Positions 61,028-64,000 of a stretch of 64,000 bases of DNA are shown one piece after another (positions within the stretch are counted from its first letter, which is position 1; each line of letters opens with the position of its first letter). The notes under the pieces were generated by a model. The model was not told the origin of the DNA and did not search any database. It saw only the letters and a program-made list of their open reading frames with translations. The stretch covers positions 79,794-143,793 of the forward strand of contig CAYZRS010000005.1 in NCBI GenBank assembly GCA_964480915.1. Reading direction: 5' to 3'. Both the position numbers and the translations under genes were made by a program. The DNA is from CAWGCE01 sp964480915 (GTDB taxonomy: Bacteria > Planctomycetota > Planctomycetia > Pirellulales > Pirellulaceae).

Positions 61028-63823
61028 CTAGCTCAAAAAACAGCCGTCGTCACACAAGGCATCGGCCAATTCGTGACTAACGACATCTTCAACATCGGTT
61101 GAATCCTCTTGCCGGGTCCATTCATTGGCGAACAGCGATTGCACGGCAAACGATTGCGCGGTCGGCGCCGCTGCGACCGTTTTCGCCAGCTGTGGCGATT
61201 CGCTGATCACAACTCCATCGCCAAATGTCGAGCCGGCTAATTCAGTGGACACACCAGGAATGGCCGCCGCGATTCGCGCATCTGAGCTCTGGAACTTATT
61301 TGCATTCCAGAACAAGAAATCACCACCGTCGGTGGTTCCGTCCGCGTTAAAATCGCCACCACACCAACCATTACCGGAGGTGAACTTGTTGGAATTCCAA
61401 ATCAAGAAGTCGTCACCATTGACGGTTCCATCAAGGTTGGCGTCTCCCAACAGAAAGCTCTGGCCTGGCCCCAACGCTGCCTCGCCAGCCTCAAGGAGCC
61501 AAGCGTCACGGTCGGCCAGATCGACGGCACCATCGCCCGTCAGATCGAACGTCAGGTCGTCCATGCCGGAGGCGATTGCGGCAATCAACGGGTTGATGTC
61601 GTCGCAATCGTATGCGCCGTCACCATTGAAGTCGCCTGAAACCGGTTCGCTCTCAATCACCGCGTAAATGCACCAGTCATTGAGCGTCCCTTGGTCTTGG
61701 GCGAAATCATCAAAGATTTCAAGCGTCCACGTGCCATTGATGTCCATACCATCAAAGTTGGCCAAGCTACCCTCGGGCGAGAAGCTTCCGACAAATGGTG
61801 CCGAACCAGATGTGATCGACGTCGATGCCTCATCATCGAGAATCGTATCGCTGAAGCCGTCACCATTACCGCCTACATCCGAGAACAACTGCACGCGGGT
61901 TCCATCGGGAGCCACGAGAAACACGTCCAAGTCTTCATTCCACGTATGCGAAATGTTGATCTGAACATCCAGATCGACGATCGTGCCAGATTCACTGATA
62001 TCCAAATCCGACGTGACTGTTTGCAAGTCAACAATGCCGACCGGAATATCGTTAGAAACAAAGTGACTCACGTTGGCAATGAGCGCCGACGCCGTCGCAG
62101 TGTTGGGGTTACCGGTTCCATCATCGACATCTTGGTAAGTGACAACGATTTCGTCTGAAAACGAGACTTGCAGCTGGCCGTCATTATTGGACACGGCACC
62201 GCTGGCGGTATCGATCGTGGCGACGTAATTACTTCCCGTCGTGTTGGTCAGCGTGATCGTTTCTGAATCGCCCGAATCGGACGTCAACGTTACCTGCACT
62301 GGCGCGACAGCGTTCGGATCACGAACCGTGATCTCTACCGTTTCGTTGTCGTTATAAACTCCCTTGTCGAGTGCAACCGTGCCGAAGCCACCACCGAGGA
62401 ACTCGCCACCGGCCGCCTCAATTTCATCGCGGAACGGCGCCACGCCGGTCCACCAAGAGATATCGCCATAAACGCTTGTGGAAGTGGTACCGCCCGACAG
62501 CACACCAGCGATAAGCCACTCACCGTTGGAATCAACTAACAAGGGACCGCCACTGTCACCAGGGGCCGTTGTTGCCTCGAATTCCAATGGAGTCGGATCG
62601 CTTCCACCAATCGTGTTGGCACCCGCCGATCCATTGTCAAAGTCGGTCGAAAAGATGTTCGATCCGGAAGCGCCAGAGGGCGAGCCATAGGCATCGATGA
62701 TATTCTCGCCACCCCAACGGAAACCGTCGGCAGAGAAACCATGTCCACTACTACCGAGACCATTGAGTCCATAACCAAGAGTCACGGCGACTTGCCCTTC
62801 GAGTGCGTCACCCTCCTCAATCAATCGCATCGGCGTTGCAATGTTCGATGGGACGGGCTGCGTCAATCGAATGAGCGACACGTCTCCACCATCGAGCAGC
62901 GAACCGCCACCGGCAGGAAACGTCGTTGAAGAAGCAGAAGCAATATAGGCCGGCGAATTCTCGTTGACGCCAAATCGGACTGAGCCGGTGCTTCCACAGT
63001 GACGGGCTGCAATGACAAGATCGGGGGCGATGAGCGTTCCCGTGCAACCTTGCGACAATGCGCCAACTGCATCAAACGGGGCCGCATAGTCTCGCGACCC
63101 CTGAGCTCCAATCGTATTGTTGATCACGATGCGTGAGAAGACGCCCGTATCCGCCGCAAATTGGTCGAAGTAGTCAGCGTCGACCTTATCCTGACTTAAC
63201 AACTCACCACTGAACGCATCGACGATCGACAAGTGGTGACCTTCTCCCACTTCCGAACCTTCGCTCGTCGTGCTCACTTGCCACGCAGAATGGACTTGGC
63301 GACCAGACACGAACCACGTCGGCTCGCTCTGCGAAGAAACCAAACCTGTCAAATCGGATTCGACGATTTGGATTGCCTCCAAGCCGCCGACGCCAGGTCC
63401 TACCGGGAACACGCCCTCGAGGTCAGGACGGGTATGATTGTAGATCGAGGCTAACTCGCCGTGTCCATTTTGAACGACAGTGACGATCGCGTTGAAGACG
63501 GGAAGACCGGCGTACGTCTGTTGAAACTGAGTCACCGACCCATGTGCATCTGTCTCGTTACTCACCATTTCCACGTCGTGCAGACCTTCCAGCAAATACG
63601 CTGTGTTGGCATCGGCAGCGAGATACTCGCGAGCCGCTTGCACTTCTTGAATCGGTTCGTTGACTACGGAATCGGTCGCGTCAACGGAATCGACACCGAC
63701 CGGATTGACCGACAACATGCTTCGCGATTCCAGATCCTCAAGACCGAGCGATTCCGTTCGGCGCCTCGGTTGCGATTTACGAGAATGAATCGAATTTATT
63801 TTTCTTGAAAATGGTCCCGTCAT
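61028..63823 (-). CDS. Secreted trypsin-like serine protease with FTP/PepSY propeptide, P-domain and dockerin-like tail
   Basis: The ATG at 63823 follows AAGGGGAAAG, giving 931 residues. A basic leader is followed by GLEDLESRSMLSV at about 27-39, a LEPR-XLL-like motif. Residues about 98-130 (QFQQTYAGLPVFNAIVTVVQ) and 178-212 (HSAWQVS.. SIVDAFSGELLS) resemble the FTP and PepSY propeptides of metalloproteases. The S1 triad is His275 (IAARHCG), Asp314 (GGDVSLIRL) and Ser424 (APGDSGGPLL). About 600-735 is a proprotein-convertase P-domain (SHTWNEDLDVFLVAPDG, FDGMDINGTWTLEIFDDF). The tail has dockerin-like calcium units (GDFNGDGAYDC, GDANLDGTVNG, GDFNADGTTDG). It is probably a secreted, zymogen-activated protease. 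Confidence 0.9.
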   Translation of the reverse strand: MTGPFSRKINSIHSRKSQPRRRTESLGLEDLESRSMLSVNPVGVDSVDATDSVVNEPIQEVQAAREYLAADANTAYLLEGLHDVEMVSNETDAHGSVTQFQQTYAGLPVFNAIVTVVQNGHGELASIYNHTRPDLEGVFPVGPGVGGLEAIQIVESDLTGLVSSQSEPTWFVSGRQVHSAWQVSTTSEGSEVGEGHHLSIVDAFSGELLSQDKVDADYFDQFAADTGVFSRIVINNTIGAQGSRDYAAPFDAVGALSQGCTGTLIAPDLVIAARHCGSTGSVRFGVNENSPAYIASASSTTFPAGGGSLLDGGDVSLIRLTQPVPSNIATPMRLIEEGDALEGQVAVTLGYGLNGLGSSGHGFSADGFRWGGENIIDAYGSPSGASGSNIFSTDFDNGSAGANTIGGSDPTPLEFEATTAPGDSGGPLLVDSNGEWLIAGVLSGGTTSTSVYGDISWWTGVAPFRDEIEAAGGEFLGGGFGTVALDKGVYNDNETVEITVRDPNAVAPVQVTLTSDSGDSETITLTNTTGSNYVATIDTASGAVSNNDGQLQVSFSDEIVVTYQDVDDGTGNPNTATASALIANVSHFVSNDIPVGIVDLQTVTSDLDISESGTIVDLDVQINISHTWNEDLDVFLVAPDGTRVQLFSDVGGNGDGFSDTILDDEASTSITSGSAPFVGSFSPEGSLANFDGMDINGTWTLEIFDDFAQDQGTLNDWCIYAVIESEPVSGDFNGDGAYDCDDINPLIAAIASGMDDLTFDLTGDGAVDLADRDAWLLEAGEAALGPGQSFLLGDANLDGTVNGDDFLIWNSNKFTSGNGWCGGDFNADGTTDGGDFLFWNANKFQSSDARIAAAIPGVSTELAGSTFGDGVVISESPQLAKTVAAAPTAQSFAVQSLFANEWTRQEDSTDVEDVVSHELADALCDDGCFLS

Positions 63824-64000
63824 CTTTCCCCTTCGTCTCGATATAAATAAATGCGTTTTGCGATGCCACCAGACCATTAGACCCTGACGCCACAGGGGAT
63901 TCCAGTATCTTGTCGCCGTAAATGCATATTTTGAAATGACTTACGCTAGGCGGAAGCAACTTGAAACAGTTTCCTGGCGTTTTGCGTCGTTTGGGTGACA

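Overview
The window reads as a piece of a Planctomycetota chromosome, most likely Pirellulaceae-like (inferred from protein content; no rRNA or tRNA is visible). The markers are a DUF1559 prepilin-type protein with a GFTMVELLVVIAI start, three PEP-CTERM proteins, two proteins with LEPR-XLL-like N-terminal motifs, four proteins with dockerin-like tails built on a GDANLDG...DF..WN.NKF module, and small Cys-rich lipoproteins. Genes lie on both strands in short operons separated by housekeeping genes. I see no phage, insertion sequence, CRISPR array or conjugative module.

Layout. 1-4.0 kb (minus): an edge-truncated HEXXH peptidase, a lipoprotein, ligA and a small membrane protein. 4.1-8.8 kb (plus): a divergent uvrA, a quinone-oxidoreductase-like dehydrogenase and a glycine-zipper protein. 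8.8-10.8 kb: a divergent cluster in which mntR faces a DUF1559-lipoprotein operon across two near-identical palindromes that look like MntR operators. 10.9-16.3 kb: two large secreted proteins (VCBS/ASPIC and nuclease/Calx-beta/lamin-tail). 16.4-23.5 kb (minus): a REC-PAS-GGDEF-EAL protein followed by an ammonium-transporter/hybrid-histidine-kinase fusion and a small membrane protein. 24-36.7 kb: M1 aminopeptidase with HEAT repeats, DinB/YfiT-like enzyme, a pair of amidohydrolase-like proteins with degenerate domains, an LVIVD/PEP-CTERM protein, yacG and a polytopic membrane protein. 36.8-39 kb: sucCD with a terminator. 39-49 kb: an outer-membrane-like protein, a Gly/Tyr-rich secreted protein, apt, a sulfotransferase, a primary-like sigma factor, rpsA, plsC-like and queC. 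49-55.8 kb: a WYL regulator with a perfect inverted repeat at its start, a PEP-CTERM gene behind two tandem terminator-like hairpins, lptF/G-like, comF, a DUF502 protein and hemC. 56-61 kb: fliW, csrA, two membrane proteins, an M20 amidohydrolase and a ybdK-type carboxylate-amine ligase. 61-63.8 kb (minus): a secreted trypsin-like protease with a metalloprotease-style propeptide.

The most interesting unit is 17.3-23.5 kb. An intact-looking Amt channel domain is fused to PAS, HisKA, HATPase, two receivers and an Hpt domain, directly downstream of a receiver-linked GGDEF-EAL enzyme. This looks like an ammonium-sensing phosphorelay coupled to cyclic-di-GMP turnover. The mntR/DUF1559 arrangement is the second, since it suggests a metal-regulated role for a family with no known function. 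Several perfect dyads and hairpins (10.26, 17.18, 40.98, 49.19, 50.48, 50.60 and 55.83 kb) are unexplained regulatory candidates.
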